DNA from: Streptococcus sanguinis
GTDB lineage: Bacteria; Bacillota; Bacilli; Lactobacillales; Streptococcaceae
Length of the DNA stretch: 64,000 bases
Direction: 5' to 3'
NCBI RefSeq assembly: GCF_001078705.1
Contig: NZ_CDMW01000001.1
Coordinates: forward strand, 1,171,541 to 1,235,540
The notes below the pieces were generated by a model, which was not told where the DNA came from, made no database searches, and saw nothing but the letters and a program-made list of their open reading frames with translations. Below, in pieces: positions 26,706-35,544 of this stretch. The position numbers and the translations under genes were made by a program. Numbering within the stretch: the stretch's first letter is position 1; the number at the start of each line of letters is the position of its first letter.

Positions 26706-27521
26706 ATGATTAAAATTCTTGCACTTGATATGGACGGCACCTTGCTCAACAGCAAAAAAGAAATTCCCCAGGCTCACATCGAAGCTCTGCACCGAGCTAT
26801 TGAAAAAGGAGTCAAATTGGTTCTCTGCACAGGCCGTCCCTTGGTTGGTGTCAAGCCCTATTATGACAAGCTGGGCCTTGCACAAGAAAACGAATATGTC
26901 ATCGTGGACAATGGCTGCGCTACACACCAGACCAGCGACTGGAGTCTGGTAGACTGGCAAGAGCTGAGCGGTCAGGATATTCGCTATCTCTACAGCCTGT
27001 CTGAAAATAGCCCTGTCCAGCTGACTCTCTTTGATGAAGAGCATTATTTCGTTGTCGGAGAAAAAGCCAGTTCCTATGTCGTGAATGATGCTAGCTTAGT
27101 ATTCACCACTCCAACCGAGATTAGTCTAGAAGAGGCTTGCAGCGGTCAACACAGAATGTTTCAAGCTATGTTTTTAGGCAGCCAAGAACAGGTAGATGCT
27201 TTTGAAGCTGACTTTGGCCAAGAAATCTGCCAGCGTTTCAGCGGCGTTCGCTCCCAGCCAGTTATTTACGAGGCCATGCCGGCTGGTGTGACCAAAGCCT
27301 TTGCCCTAGAGCGACTGGCTAAACAATTGGACATCAAGCCTCAGGAAATCATGGCAATCGGTGATGCTAACAACGATATCGAAATGCTGGAATATGCAGG
27401 CCTCGGTGTAGCCATGGGCAATGCTTCAGACTATGTCAAAAGCATTGCCCATGCTGTCACAGACAGCTGCGAGGAAAATGGGGTCGCTACAGCTATTGAA
27501 AAGTTTATTTTGAACTCATAA
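26706..27521 (+). CDS. Cof-type HAD-IIB sugar-phosphate phosphatase (YidA-like)
   Basis: 271 residues. Motif I is LALDMDGTLLNSKKEI at the start, motif II LVLCTGRPLVGVKPYY near 38, and motifs III/IV lie in KAFALERLAKQLDIKP and AIGDANNDIEMLEYAG near 220. The C2B cap lies between about 85 and 200. Enzymes of this type hydrolyse sugar phosphates and other small phospho-metabolites, with loose specificity. GGAGACACTTTATG gives the start. It forms a single-gene transcript ending in a bidirectional terminator. Confidence 0.92.
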   Translation: MIKILALDMDGTLLNSKKEIPQAHIEALHRAIEKGVKLVLCTGRPLVGVKPYYDKLGLAQENEYVIVDNGCATHQTSDWSLVDWQELSGQDIRYLYSLSENSPVQLTLFDEEHYFVVGEKASSYVVNDASLVFTTPTEISLEEACSGQHRMFQAMFLGSQEQVDAFEADFGQEICQRFSGVRSQPVIYEAMPAGVTKAFALERLAKQLDIKPQEIMAIGDANNDIEMLEYAGLGVAMGNASDYVKSIAHAVTDSCEENGVATAIEKFILNS

Positions 27522-27526
27522 AAGTC

Positions 27527-27556
27527 AAAAAGGAAGAGCACTGTCTCTTCCTTTTT
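27527..27556. terminator. Bidirectional terminator after the HAD phosphatase
   Basis: AAAAAGGAAGAG (27527-27538) pairs perfectly with CTCTTCCTTTTT (27545-27556). The stem is flanked by A and T runs, so it can serve both the plus-strand gene and the convergent gene at 27598. Confidence 0.92.
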
Positions 27557-27597
27557 GTTCTATAACCTTAATACTATGCCGTCTTGGCACTTGGAAA

Positions 27598-27963
27598 TCA
27601 GGCAATATCTATCCCCTTCTCTTTCAGATTTTCCAAACATTCTTGCAGATAGGCCTCATCATGCTCTGGATAAATGGGATGTTCTAGCTCATCAGCTGGC
27701 AACTGCTGGTAAGGTGGACAGGTCTTGCCACGATAGTCCCTATCCAGCCAAAGGGTATCCGGCTGATAGCCCCGTCGTTGCATCTCCTCCATAATCAGCA
27801 GGTGATAAGCATACAGGCGATAAGGGCTGTGCTCAAAAACATAGTTGACCGTCGCATGCGGCTTGCCCCACCCTCGTCCACGCAAGGCTGCACACTCTCG
27901 GTGCTGGCCTAAAAGCTGCTGGCGCGGAAGTTTTTCAATCAAATCTTGGTGCCAAAGTCTCAC
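27598..27963 (-). CDS. Pyrimidine-dimer DNA glycosylase-like small protein
   Basis: 121 residues. The opening MRLWHQDLIEKLPRQQLLGQ, then HRECAALRGRGWGKPHATVN and EHSPYRLYAYHLLIMEEMQR, resembles the Pyr_excise family related to T4 endonuclease V, in which the processed N-terminus and nearby Arg/Glu residues do the chemistry. The order of an N-terminal polar residue, Gln-Leu-Leu-x-x-His-Arg-Glu and a Gly-Lys-His loop fits, but the activity in bacteria is poorly documented. It starts about 50 bases downstream of the ferrochelatase gene. Confidence 0.65.
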   Translation of the reverse strand: MRLWHQDLIEKLPRQQLLGQHRECAALRGRGWGKPHATVNYVFEHSPYRLYAYHLLIMEEMQRRGYQPDTLWLDRDYRGKTCPPYQQLPADELEHPIYPEHDEAYLQECLENLKEKGIDIA

Positions 27964-28014
27964 GGTTTTCTCCTTCTAGAATAATCTTATAAAGTCATCA
28001 ACGAATATGAACAA

Positions 28015-29112
28015 TCAACTCTTGGGCAGCTTTCCTGCTTTCTCCAGCATTTTCTTGACAAAATACGGCATCTTAACATTCTCACGCCCCTTTTTCTCAA
28101 TTAGCTTCTTGACGAAATCTGGCATTTTCAGCTCTGCATCCTCTGCAAGAATCTGGCTGCTCTCCTCCGATGGCTGTAATTCATCGAAGGTTTCTTCTTC
28201 TGGAAAACACTCTTTGAAGGGTTCATGCTCATGGCGGCGGATACTTTGAATCAGGGCATCAATTAGACGGTCATCTGCATTGGGCATAGGCGGTCTATGA
28301 TAGGCAACACCCAAATCTTCGCAAAGTTCCTTGCACTCCACGTCATTGTCAAAAAGAACCTCTATATGCTCACTGATAAAGCTAATCGGCACAAAAATAT
28401 AATGCTGCGGATGTGTTTCTTGCTGGCGCATGTAGTCCAGTACATCAGGTTTGATCCAAGGGAGCCCAATGTCACTCTCGCTCTGCCAAACATTGAGATA
28501 ATCCTCTTCTGTCAGACCTAACCTTTCAGCAATCAAACGGGCATTGTCATAGATCTGATCAATGTAAGGATCTCCGAAATCCAAGGCCAGAATAGGCACA
28601 CTGTGGGCTGAGAAGAAAATCTTGAAGGTCTCTTCTCCAACCTCTTCTGTAAGAATCTTTCTCAGCTCCTCTGACCAATAATCAAGAATAGCTTCTTCCT
28701 GATACCATTCCTTAATGATATTAAAGCGGATGGTATCACTCTGGATAAACTTCTCATAGCCCATGACAGAATAGTAAGAAAAATGCGGCTCTAGAATCAA
28801 ACAGATACAATCCTCAATACCATCCTCCTCCATCTGCTCAATCACATCTGGAATAAAAGGACATGAAAATTTATTGGCAAAATAAACCGCATACTCGCCA
28901 GACAAACGCTGGCGGACCTTTTCTACTTCTTCTAGACTGATACGCTGCAGAGGCGTTCCACCGATGAGGACATAGTTATTATAGAGGGTCTGAATCTCAT
29001 GGTCTTGCGGCCTGACACCGCGGCGAATATTGGTAAAAAATTCAGCCACTCCCTCAAAGCTAATCTCCTCTGGCGAGCCAAAAGTCATCATTAGAATTGC
29101 TTTCTTCATCAT
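28015..29112 (-). CDS. hemH: Ferrochelatase with C-terminal extension
   Basis: 365 residues, about 45 longer than a minimal bacterial ferrochelatase. Active-site elements are present: [20 protein letters not shown] at the start, [16 protein letters not shown] near 45, [17 protein letters not shown] near 168 (the catalytic His) and [18 protein letters not shown] (the conserved Glu) near 240. The tail (about 310-365) is acidic and then repeats [14 protein letters not shown] and [14 protein letters not shown]. It would insert iron into a porphyrin, although no other haem genes are in this window. Either of two adjacent ATGs could be the start. Confidence 0.9.
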   Translation of the reverse strand: MMKKAILMMTFGSPEEISFEGVAEFFTNIRRGVRPQDHEIQTLYNNYVLIGGTPLQRISLEEVEKVRQRLSGEYAVYFANKFSCPFIPDVIEQMEEDGIEDCICLILEPHFSYYSVMGYEKFIQSDTIRFNIIKEWYQEEAILDYWSEELRKILTEEVGEETFKIFFSAHSVPILALDFGDPYIDQIYDNARLIAERLGLTEEDYLNVWQSESDIGLPWIKPDVLDYMRQQETHPQHYIFVPISFISEHIEVLFDNDVECKELCEDLGVAYHRPPMPNADDRLIDALIQSIRRHEHEPFKECFPEEETFDELQPSEESSQILAEDAELKMPDFVKKLIEKKGRENVKMPYFVKKMLEKAGKLPKS

Positions 29113-29134
29113 CTTTCCTCTTCAGTCACTCCGA

Positions 29135-29153
29135 GAAAGCCAAGCTGGCTTTC
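29135..29153 (-). promoter_or_regulatory. Leader hairpin upstream of hemH
   Basis: A perfect 8-base inverted repeat, GAAAGCCA (29135-29142) and TGGCTTTC (29146-29153), with a 3-base loop, 22 bases before the hemH start. It has no T-run, so it is more likely an mRNA-stability or regulatory structure than a terminator. Confidence 0.5.
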
Positions 29154-29303
29154 CAACGACTTTCTTGTAATCACTTTCATTTTAACATCTTAAAAAAGAC
29201 TTGATTAGATCAAAAATCTATTCCTTAAAAAGAATAGGGAAATTTAATAATTCAGATATTTTAATATTGGAAGTATGCTTTAATGGTTTGTTGAATTCTC
29301 CAG

Positions 29304-30587
29304 TTATAAATCAAGCTTGAGCAGGCGCCCCAGCTCTTGATAGAGAATCTCTGTAGGCTGATATTCTTTGCTTTGCTGGGCAAAAGTTTTCAACCGAGAC
29401 CAGTCCGTGCGATTTGTCAATTCCTTAAAAAGGCGCAGCACTTCTGCATCGGTCTTTCTGCGAGCAACTAGCCCCACCTGAGCTAGCTCAGCACGAACGG
29501 CATTGTCAAACTGGTCATAATCCTGCGGCAAAATGAGACTGGGAATCTCATGCTCAATACAGGCCATCATGATACCTGTCCCTGCATGGTGAATGGCAAA
29601 ATCTATCTTATCCAGAACATCTGTATAAGGCAGATAGTCAAAGAGCAGCAGGTTTTCCGCAAGTCTCTTAGGAGGATTCTCCAAGCCGCTAGCTTCTCCC
29701 AAGGTGACGTAAAAGAGGTAGTCTGGATAGAGCTGACTCAGCTTTTTCGATCGCTCCACCATACGCTCCTTCTCCCATTTCAAATGCGTACCGCAAGTCA
29801 CTAAAACCCGCTTCTTATCGGTCTCAAAATAAGACTCATGGGCTGCAGGCAGGCGATCAAAGGACAGGCATTTGTAGCCAACCCAGCGAAGCTGCTCCGG
29901 AAAATCATCTCGAAACTCCAGCTCTTTCATGCCCAAAGCCAAGATAGAGTAAGGCGAATAAATAGCTTCTGTGCCGTCTTCCCTATAGAGTTTAAAATCT
30001 TGATAGTCTCCCAAACTCTTCCGAACTAAGGCAAAGGCCATTTTCTTTCCACAGCGAATAACTTGCCTGCCTAAAGCATCTCTGAATTTGTATAAGACGC
30101 CTTGATGAGGTTTCCAGCCCCCTAAATAGGTCGGAGTTGTCGTCCGGCACTCAATCGCAACCGGACTCGGAATCGTGGTTATCCAGGGGATGTCAAAGCG
30201 ATCAGAAATCAGGCCTGCCGGCGAAGCAACAAAATCCGCTATGACCAAATCCGGTTTACCGCCCTCTCGCCAAATTCGATTTAATTCGTCTATAACTTCT
30301 GGAATTAGTCTAGAATTGGCCCGAAACTGCTGATAGGTAATTAAAGGGTTGCTTTGCTGCGGTGTATTGGCGATGTCTTCCATCACGGTCGGTCTTTCTG
30401 GAAAGAGGGCCAGACAATCAAAACCGATTTCCTCTACTAACTCTTTCTTTTGGCAGCCAGTGATAACCCGAATCCGAAAACGCGGATCCGTCAGCAGAGG
30501 CTTGACTAAGGTCAAAGTAGGCAGCAGGTGGCCACTAAATGGCACACTAATCACATCAATCTTTATCACTTTTTCTAATCCAGTCAT
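29304..30587 (-). CDS. GT1 (GT-B) glycosyltransferase, macrolide/zeaxanthin glucosyltransferase-like
   Basis: 427 residues with two Rossmann-like halves. The N-terminal half starts IDVISVPFSGHLLPTLTLVK, the acceptor side. The C-terminal donor site is FAIHHAGTGIMMACIEHEIP followed by SLILPQDYDQFDNAVRAE, which matches the UDP-sugar signature of GT1 enzymes (HxGxG, then a D/Q-containing segment). RVLVTCGTHLKWEKE near 268 is the linker strand. No signal or membrane segment, so it is cytoplasmic. AAAGGA precedes the ATG at 30587. It overlaps the end of the upstream gene by 32 bases and is last in the four-gene operon. The acceptor is probably a lipid or small hydrophobic molecule (inference). Confidence 0.85.
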   Translation of the reverse strand: MTGLEKVIKIDVISVPFSGHLLPTLTLVKPLLTDPRFRIRVITGCQKKELVEEIGFDCLALFPERPTVMEDIANTPQQSNPLITYQQFRANSRLIPEVIDELNRIWREGGKPDLVIADFVASPAGLISDRFDIPWITTIPSPVAIECRTTTPTYLGGWKPHQGVLYKFRDALGRQVIRCGKKMAFALVRKSLGDYQDFKLYREDGTEAIYSPYSILALGMKELEFRDDFPEQLRWVGYKCLSFDRLPAAHESYFETDKKRVLVTCGTHLKWEKERMVERSKKLSQLYPDYLFYVTLGEASGLENPPKRLAENLLLFDYLPYTDVLDKIDFAIHHAGTGIMMACIEHEIPSLILPQDYDQFDNAVRAELAQVGLVARRKTDAEVLRLFKELTNRTDWSRLKTFAQQSKEYQPTEILYQELGRLLKLDL

Positions 30588-31203
30588 AAACTAATCCTTT
30601 CACATCTTCCCTGTATTCATAATCAAAATGGTTGCTATCCACTATCACATCAGCTAGATGGCCATCTAGACATCTGCTGTAAATATCCTTCCTGCCCTTG
30701 ATGACCAGCGAGTCAATATCCTTGCGATTTAGGAGTCTCCGTGAAACAGGCCCCAGCGCAATCACTCTCAGTCTGATCGGCAGATTTTTCTCACCCAAGC
30801 CCTCCAGCCACTGGGTCAGCATATTGAGCCCCGAGCTTTTGCAGATAATGACAGTTTCCTCAACATCCAGTAAAGGAGACAAGTGCCACTGCAAAGCCTC
30901 CTGAAAGCGAGAATTGTAGAGAGTATGCCAATAGTAACGGATATTGGAAATGGAAGCTGTAAGCAAGGAAACTTGGGTTTGTCTCCCGTGCTCAAATCCC
31001 TGGTTAAACGGAAAATTGCTTGGCACCACTGAGAAATCTGGTGGACAAATCTGCTCAAGAAACTCAAGTTGTCCTGAAGTCAGACTAGCGCTCTCCAAAT
31101 GACTGCTGCCACTGAGAAAAAGCAAGACTTTGCTAGATTTTAACAAGGTTTGGTCTGGCGACAAAGCATCCAACTTATCCAAGTACTGCTTCATCTTACT
31201 CAT
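30556..31203 (-). CDS. Alpha/beta-hydrolase-like protein in glycosyltransferase operon
   Basis: 215 residues. Although no family is recognised with certainty, the order of pieces fits an alpha/beta hydrolase: KVLLFLSGSSHLESASL (strand and oxyanion loop), VIICKSSGLNML (a possible Ser nucleophile elbow near 117), LVIKGRKDIYSR (acid) and VIVDSNHFDYEYRED (His near 195). It could deacylate or transfer an acyl group for the pathway encoded by its neighbours. It overlaps the GT2 gene by 8 bases and the GT1 gene by 32, so translation is coupled. Confidence 0.6.
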   Translation of the reverse strand: MSKMKQYLDKLDALSPDQTLLKSSKVLLFLSGSSHLESASLTSGQLEFLEQICPPDFSVVPSNFPFNQGFEHGRQTQVSLLTASISNIRYYWHTLYNSRFQEALQWHLSPLLDVEETVIICKSSGLNMLTQWLEGLGEKNLPIRLRVIALGPVSRRLLNRKDIDSLVIKGRKDIYSRCLDGHLADVIVDSNHFDYEYREDVKGLVYDWIRKSDKD

Positions 31204-32338
31204 AGCGGATTTTCCCATCCGTCACTCGAATCTTTCTTCCCCGCCAGTTAATCACTCGCGGACTGAGCAAGACATAGAGGAAAAGCCAAGGCAAGAGTAA
31301 GTCATTCAGTACCTCGTAAAACACCTCATCAGGATGCGGCCGAGCAGTTAGGATAAGGCGACGATAAGCCAGCATCCAAACCGCTTTGATCAAGAGCAAA
31401 AGCAAAGCCAGCAGTACAAAAGGCCAGCCAAAAAAGAAACTAATGAGCAAGGCAGGAAGGGGCAGAAAACTAGGCAGAGTAATTAAAATAATAACCTTCC
31501 AGTCCAAGTGCTCCTTCAGATAGATAGAGCTAAAAAGCAGCCAACGCTTCATCTGCAGCAAATATTGTTTGGCATCCTTGATAGTAGTCCGAACATTGCA
31601 TGTCACCCGCGTCTGGATAATCTCCACTCCCTTGCTGCGCAGAAAATCCGCTACAGCCAAATCATCACATAGGTAGTCTTTTATAGCACTGAAGAGCTTC
31701 TGCTCTCTAGCTAGTTCAAGTGGTAGGATGTAGAACATTCCATTAATCGAGTGGTTAGCTTTAACTTCTGCCATTGTAAAATAGGTAATAAAAGAATTCC
31801 CATTGACAAAAGCCGCCACTAGCTTAGACCAGAAATTGCTTCGCTCTTGATTATAGGGAATGCCGGTCAAAATAACATTCTCACCCAAATAATCTGTCAA
31901 CTCTCCCATTTTTGAAAAATCAATGACACTGTCGTCATCGAGAACAATCAGATATGGCCGGGTCAGCTCATCTATAATCTGCTCAATCTTATAACTCTTA
32001 GGATTAATCCCCTGAGGGACATCCTCCATGAGAAAAACGCGAATGCGCTGGGCATAAGAGGGATTTTGACAAATCTTGTCAGCCACTCGCTGCGCCTCAG
32101 GGTCAGACTGATCAATCAGCCAGTAAAACTCAACCGCTTCTGTCTGCTGGAGATTGGCTAATAAGTCATTTTCCAAACGAGGGTCACCAGATAGGATGGG
32201 CTGAACCACCGTATAAAGCTCCTCTTGAAAGTCCGATGAAGAGCTCTGCCCTTTTTTCAAATAAGCCAAAGACAAGAGCCAACGCAAGATAAAAATAAGC
32301 AGGTAAGCAGCAGCCAGCAGGAAAAAAATAAGTTTCAT
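31196..32338 (-). CDS. Membrane GT2 glycosyltransferase (ceramide glucosyltransferase/HpnI-like)
   Basis: 380 residues. One N-terminal membrane segment (LIFFLLAAAYLLIFILRWLL) precedes a GT2 domain with LIVLDDDSVIDFSKMG (the DxD-like metal site), LCDDLAVADFLRSKG (the catalytic acid region) and LLQMKRWLLFSS (a QxxRW-like motif). Two or three C-terminal membrane segments follow (LPALLISFFFGWPFVLLALL onward). This arrangement is that of ceramide-glucosyltransferase-like enzymes that glycosylate membrane lipids from the cytoplasmic face. It starts two bases beyond the SDR stop and overlaps the next gene by eight bases. Confidence 0.85.
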   Translation of the reverse strand: MKLIFFLLAAAYLLIFILRWLLSLAYLKKGQSSSSDFQEELYTVVQPILSGDPRLENDLLANLQQTEAVEFYWLIDQSDPEAQRVADKICQNPSYAQRIRVFLMEDVPQGINPKSYKIEQIIDELTRPYLIVLDDDSVIDFSKMGELTDYLGENVILTGIPYNQERSNFWSKLVAAFVNGNSFITYFTMAEVKANHSINGMFYILPLELAREQKLFSAIKDYLCDDLAVADFLRSKGVEIIQTRVTCNVRTTIKDAKQYLLQMKRWLLFSSIYLKEHLDWKVIILITLPSFLPLPALLISFFFGWPFVLLALLLLLIKAVWMLAYRRLILTARPHPDEVFYEVLNDLLLPWLFLYVLLSPRVINWRGRKIRVTDGKIRYE

Positions 32339-32340
32339 GA

Positions 32341-33111
32341 TTAAAGCCCCTTTCGTAGATAAGCACCAATAAAACGGATAATCCATCTTTGCGGAAGTAG
32401 CTTCATGAGCCAAGCCAGTAATCGATATCTCTTGCCCACTATCGCATAAGAACTGCCTTGCTGAAGAAGTCTAATGATGCGCCGTGCCGCTATCTCCGGA
32501 CTCATTTGCAACTGACTTCCACCTAAAGCATTCTGTAACTCTGGAGGAAAGATGGCAGTCCGAACCGGTCCTAAAACGTAAAGACAAACCGTCACCTCAG
32601 AGCCTTTTAACCGCAGCTCTTCTTGCAAGGCTAGACAGTAGGTCTGTAAAGCGACCTTGCTGGCGCTGTAAGCTGCCAAATAAGGATGGGGACAAAGTGC
32701 CGCTAGTGATGAAAGCTGGACAAGTCTTATCTTGCAATTGCGCTCCGCAACTTGCTTGATCAGTCGAACCGCCGCTTGGTAATTAACCTGCCAGAGGTCA
32801 TTTTCATCTGCTTCCGAAAGAGATAGCGCTGGACCAAAGTTCGCCAGACCGCAGCAATTAATCACTAGATCTGCCTCTAGCTGCTGAGCAAAATCGTCTA
32901 CCGCAGCCGCATCCAGCAAATCCAAAACTCTGCAGGAAAGCTTAGCTCTAACTCCAGACAAGTCCTCTTGCAACTGAGTGAGCTTAGCTTCATCTCTGCC
33001 AACCAAGACTAGCTGGTCTGTCCTTTGAGCCAGTTCTCTAGCCAACTGACGACCTATACCTCCCGAAGCCCCCAAAATCACCGCTTTGCTGATTGTTTTT
33101 TCCATTTGCAT
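32341..33111 (-). CDS. SDR-family NAD(P)-dependent oxidoreductase
   Basis: 256 residues (254 if the second ATG at 33105 is used), a classical short-chain dehydrogenase. The cofactor loop is LGASGGIGRQLARELA, the NAG-like block is NCCGLANFGP, and the catalytic Ser-Tyr-Lys set is LSSLAALCPHPYLAAYSASK. The C-terminus contains basic and hydrophobic residues (LAWLMKLLPQRWIIRFIGAY) that could associate with the membrane, as in lipid-modifying SDRs. It is the first gene of the four-gene operon. It probably reduces or oxidises a lipid head or acyl keto group, but the substrate is not known. Confidence 0.85.
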   Translation of the reverse strand: MQMEKTISKAVILGASGGIGRQLARELAQRTDQLVLVGRDEAKLTQLQEDLSGVRAKLSCRVLDLLDAAAVDDFAQQLEADLVINCCGLANFGPALSLSEADENDLWQVNYQAAVRLIKQVAERNCKIRLVQLSSLAALCPHPYLAAYSASKVALQTYCLALQEELRLKGSEVTVCLYVLGPVRTAIFPPELQNALGGSQLQMSPEIAARRIIRLLQQGSSYAIVGKRYRLLAWLMKLLPQRWIIRFIGAYLRKGL

Positions 33112-33250
33112 AGATATAGTTTACCAGATTTTGACAAGATATAAAACTAATTGCTAGATTTTACCTTTGCCTTCAAGAAACTAAAAACATTTCTCACTCT
33201 CTCCTGAATATGCTAAAATAGACTTATATGAAATGAAAAAAGGAGCATTT

Positions 33251-34474
33251 ATGAAATATTCTAATCTTTTAGAGCGTTTCTTGACTTATGTCAAGGTCAA
33301 TACGCGCTCAGACGAGACATCTTCTACTACACCCAGCACCCAGAGTCAGGTGGATTTTGCTAATAATGTCCTCATCCCTGAAATGAAGCGGGTTGGCTTG
33401 GAAAATGTCTACTACCTGCCCAACGGTTTTGCGATTGGAACTCTGCCAGGCAACGACCCTAGCTTTACCCGCAAGATTGGCTTTATTTCTCACATGGATA
33501 CAGCAGACTTCAACGCAGAAAACATCCAGCCGCAGGTCATCGAGAATTATGATGGCGGTGTGATTCCGCTGGGGCAATCCGGCTTTAACTTAGATCCGGC
33601 AGACTTCGCCAGTCTCCATAAATACAAGGGCCAAACCTTAATTACGACTGATGGAACAACTCTTTTGGGAGCAGATGACAAGTCAGGTATTGCTGAAATC
33701 ATGACTGCTATTGAATATCTGTCTGCCCATCCAGAAATCAAGCACGGAGAAATCCGAGTGGGCTTTGGTCCAGATGAGGAAATCGGTATCGGGGCTGATA
33801 AGTTTGACGCTGAAGACTTTGATGTGGACTTTGCCTACACAGTAGACGGCGGACCTTTAGGCGAGCTCCAGTACGAAACCTTTAGCGCTGCTGGAGCAGA
33901 ACTGACCTTCCAAGGCCGCAATGTCCATCCGGGAACTGCTAAAGACCAGATGGTCAATGCTCTCCAGCTGGCTATTGATTTCCACAACCAGCTGCCAGAA
34001 GCCGATCGGCCAGAGAAGACCGAGGGCTACCAAGGCTTCTACCACCTGATGAACCTGACCGGTACTGTCGAAGAAGCTCATGCTAGCTACATTGTTCGTG
34101 ACTTTGAGACAGAGGCTTTTGAAAATCGCAAAGCTGCTATGCAGGCCATTGCTGAAAAGATGAACCAAGAGCTAGGCAGCGAGCGCGTTATCCTGACTCT
34201 CAAGGACCAGTATTACAACATGAAGCAGGTCATTGAAAAGGACATGACACCTATCCATATCGCCAAAGCAGTCATGGAAAGTCTGGACATCCAGCCTATT
34301 ATCGAGCCTATCCGTGGCGGAACTGATGGCTCTAAAATTTCCTTTATGGGCATCCCGACACCTAACCTCTTTGCCGGCGGCGAAAACATGCATGGCCGCT
34401 TCGAATATGTCAGCCTAGAAACCATGGAACGCGCTGTCGATACCATCATCGGCATTGTTTCCTATCAAGAGTAA
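33251..34474 (+). CDS. pepT: Peptidase T (tripeptide aminopeptidase)
   Basis: 407 residues, the usual length. An M20-family di-zinc peptidase: [11 protein letters not shown] (first His), [20 protein letters not shown] (bridging Asp), [16 protein letters not shown] (catalytic Glu), [12 protein letters not shown], and [16 protein letters not shown]. It removes the N-terminal residue from tripeptides in the cytoplasm. ATG at 33251 follows AAAAAAGGAGC. It is a single-gene transcript bounded by a terminator and stands at the left border of the immunity array. Confidence 0.96.
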   Translation: MKYSNLLERFLTYVKVNTRSDETSSTTPSTQSQVDFANNVLIPEMKRVGLENVYYLPNGFAIGTLPGNDPSFTRKIGFISHMDTADFNAENIQPQVIENYDGGVIPLGQSGFNLDPADFASLHKYKGQTLITTDGTTLLGADDKSGIAEIMTAIEYLSAHPEIKHGEIRVGFGPDEEIGIGADKFDAEDFDVDFAYTVDGGPLGELQYETFSAAGAELTFQGRNVHPGTAKDQMVNALQLAIDFHNQLPEADRPEKTEGYQGFYHLMNLTGTVEEAHASYIVRDFETEAFENRKAAMQAIAEKMNQELGSERVILTLKDQYYNMKQVIEKDMTPIHIAKAVMESLDIQPIIEPIRGGTDGSKISFMGIPTPNLFAGGENMHGRFEYVSLETMERAVDTIIGIVSYQE

Positions 34475-34477
34475 AAA

Positions 34478-34519
34478 ACGAAACCACAGTAATTCATGAG
34501 GAATTTCTGTGGTTTTTTC
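34478..34519 (+). terminator. Terminator of pepT
   Basis: AAACCACAG (34481-34489) pairs with CTGTGGTTT (34507-34515), with an inner AATTC/GAATT pair, and is followed by Ts. Confidence 0.9.
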
Positions 34520-35164
34520 TCACTCTGGCAATTCTACTTTCAAACTCATATCTGTGTTCTGTAATGTCTTCTGTACAGCTGCTAAAAAGGCTAGTCCATT
34601 ATCCGATGGAGAATACTGTAATGTGATATGGATGACTTTTTTATTAAAGCTATCGCCGTATCGTGCCACATACTGCTTGCTTTCGAGGAAGTAGATATAA
34701 TTGTTAATTTTTTCCTGCAGAATTTCCAGATGGACTGCTTCTATCTCCTCTTGCCAGTCAACTGGATCCACTAGGAGAAGCTCCAAATGATTATCAACTG
34801 TACCAATAGCGTCAAGTTCAGTTGGCTTTAGTTCTGAAGAGATGGCTTTTTGTAAGAGTTCTTCAAATTCTTGATTGGAAAACAACCGTTTAATAGACGA
34901 CGGATTTACTAAAATACGAGTAGGTGAATCCCTAAAATAATTTTGCCTAGCTGCTTCGTTGCTTTCCTTAGTCACCCATTCTCCGGTTTCTAAAAACAGT
35001 TCAACTTCATAAGCATCCTGTTCGGACTTTAAAGCTTTGTCTACTAATTCCTTGCTTACTGGATAACTTACTTCTTTATCTTGAAAACCTCCTGACATCC
35101 AGGACATAGTATAATTTCCGTCTTCTTCAGTTATGATAAATCCATTTGCTTTTATTTGATTCAT
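34520..35164 (-). CDS. Putative immunity protein: modules A + B + DUF6572-like C-terminus
   Basis: 214 residues from the ATG at 35164. Residues about 7-60 form module A (FIITEEDGNYTMSW, then VSYPVSKELVDKALKSEQDA and YEVELFLETGEW). Module B (about 60-105; ILVNPSSIKRLFSNQEFEEL) follows. The last about 100 residues (ELDAIGTVDNHLELLLVDPV onward, ending SLKVELPE) are a DUF6572-like domain, a type common in polymorphic-toxin immunity loci. The same C-terminus, almost letter for letter, ends two other genes in the array (37682 and 41056). No signal peptide, so cytoplasmic. The toxin it might neutralise is not in this window. Confidence 0.72.
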   Translation of the reverse strand: MNQIKANGFIITEEDGNYTMSWMSGGFQDKEVSYPVSKELVDKALKSEQDAYEVELFLETGEWVTKESNEAARQNYFRDSPTRILVNPSSIKRLFSNQEFEELLQKAISSELKPTELDAIGTVDNHLELLLVDPVDWQEEIEAVHLEILQEKINNYIYFLESKQYVARYGDSFNKKVIHITLQYSPSDNGLAFLAAVQKTLQNTDMSLKVELPE

Positions 35165-35228
35165 TTGGTAATACACCTTTTCCCCTTCATATAAGTATGC
35201 CCAATGAAAAATATATCACTGTTTCTAA

Positions 35229-35516
35229 TCAATCGATTTCTGAATCATCTAACAGAATTGGAGTTTCTTTTATCCAAAATTTTGTTTTTATCAAACGATA
35301 AAGTCGATTTATTGCATCACTTTCATTTTTAAATTCATCTCTAATCCAGATATCTTGGCGCTCATTAACCTCATATACTTTATATTGTTTAGACTTCTCA
35401 TCGTAATAGTATCCCAAAGTAAATTGGCCTTCAAATTGTTTATCAAGCGCAATATGAAATTTCCCTATCATATCCCTATGTTTATTAATGAAAATTACTA
35501 GTTCTTGTTTCGTCAT
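35229..35516 (-). CDS. Small hypothetical protein, Imm59-like
   Basis: 95 residues with no signal or membrane segment. The pattern MTKQELVIFINKHRDMIGKF, then QFTLGYYYDEKSKQYKVYEV, an aromatic-acidic strand, and FKNESDAINRLYRLIKTKF is an alpha-beta layout that reminds me of the Imm59-type immunity proteins (a helix, three strands including KxYEVNER, and a helix containing ESDAI). It lies between two array members on the same strand. The family call is weak. Confidence 0.5.
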   Translation of the reverse strand: MTKQELVIFINKHRDMIGKFHIALDKQFEGQFTLGYYYDEKSKQYKVYEVNERQDIWIRDEFKNESDAINRLYRLIKTKFWIKETPILLDDSEID

Positions 35517-35544
35517 TTAAAATTCTCCACAACTCTCACGCTTG

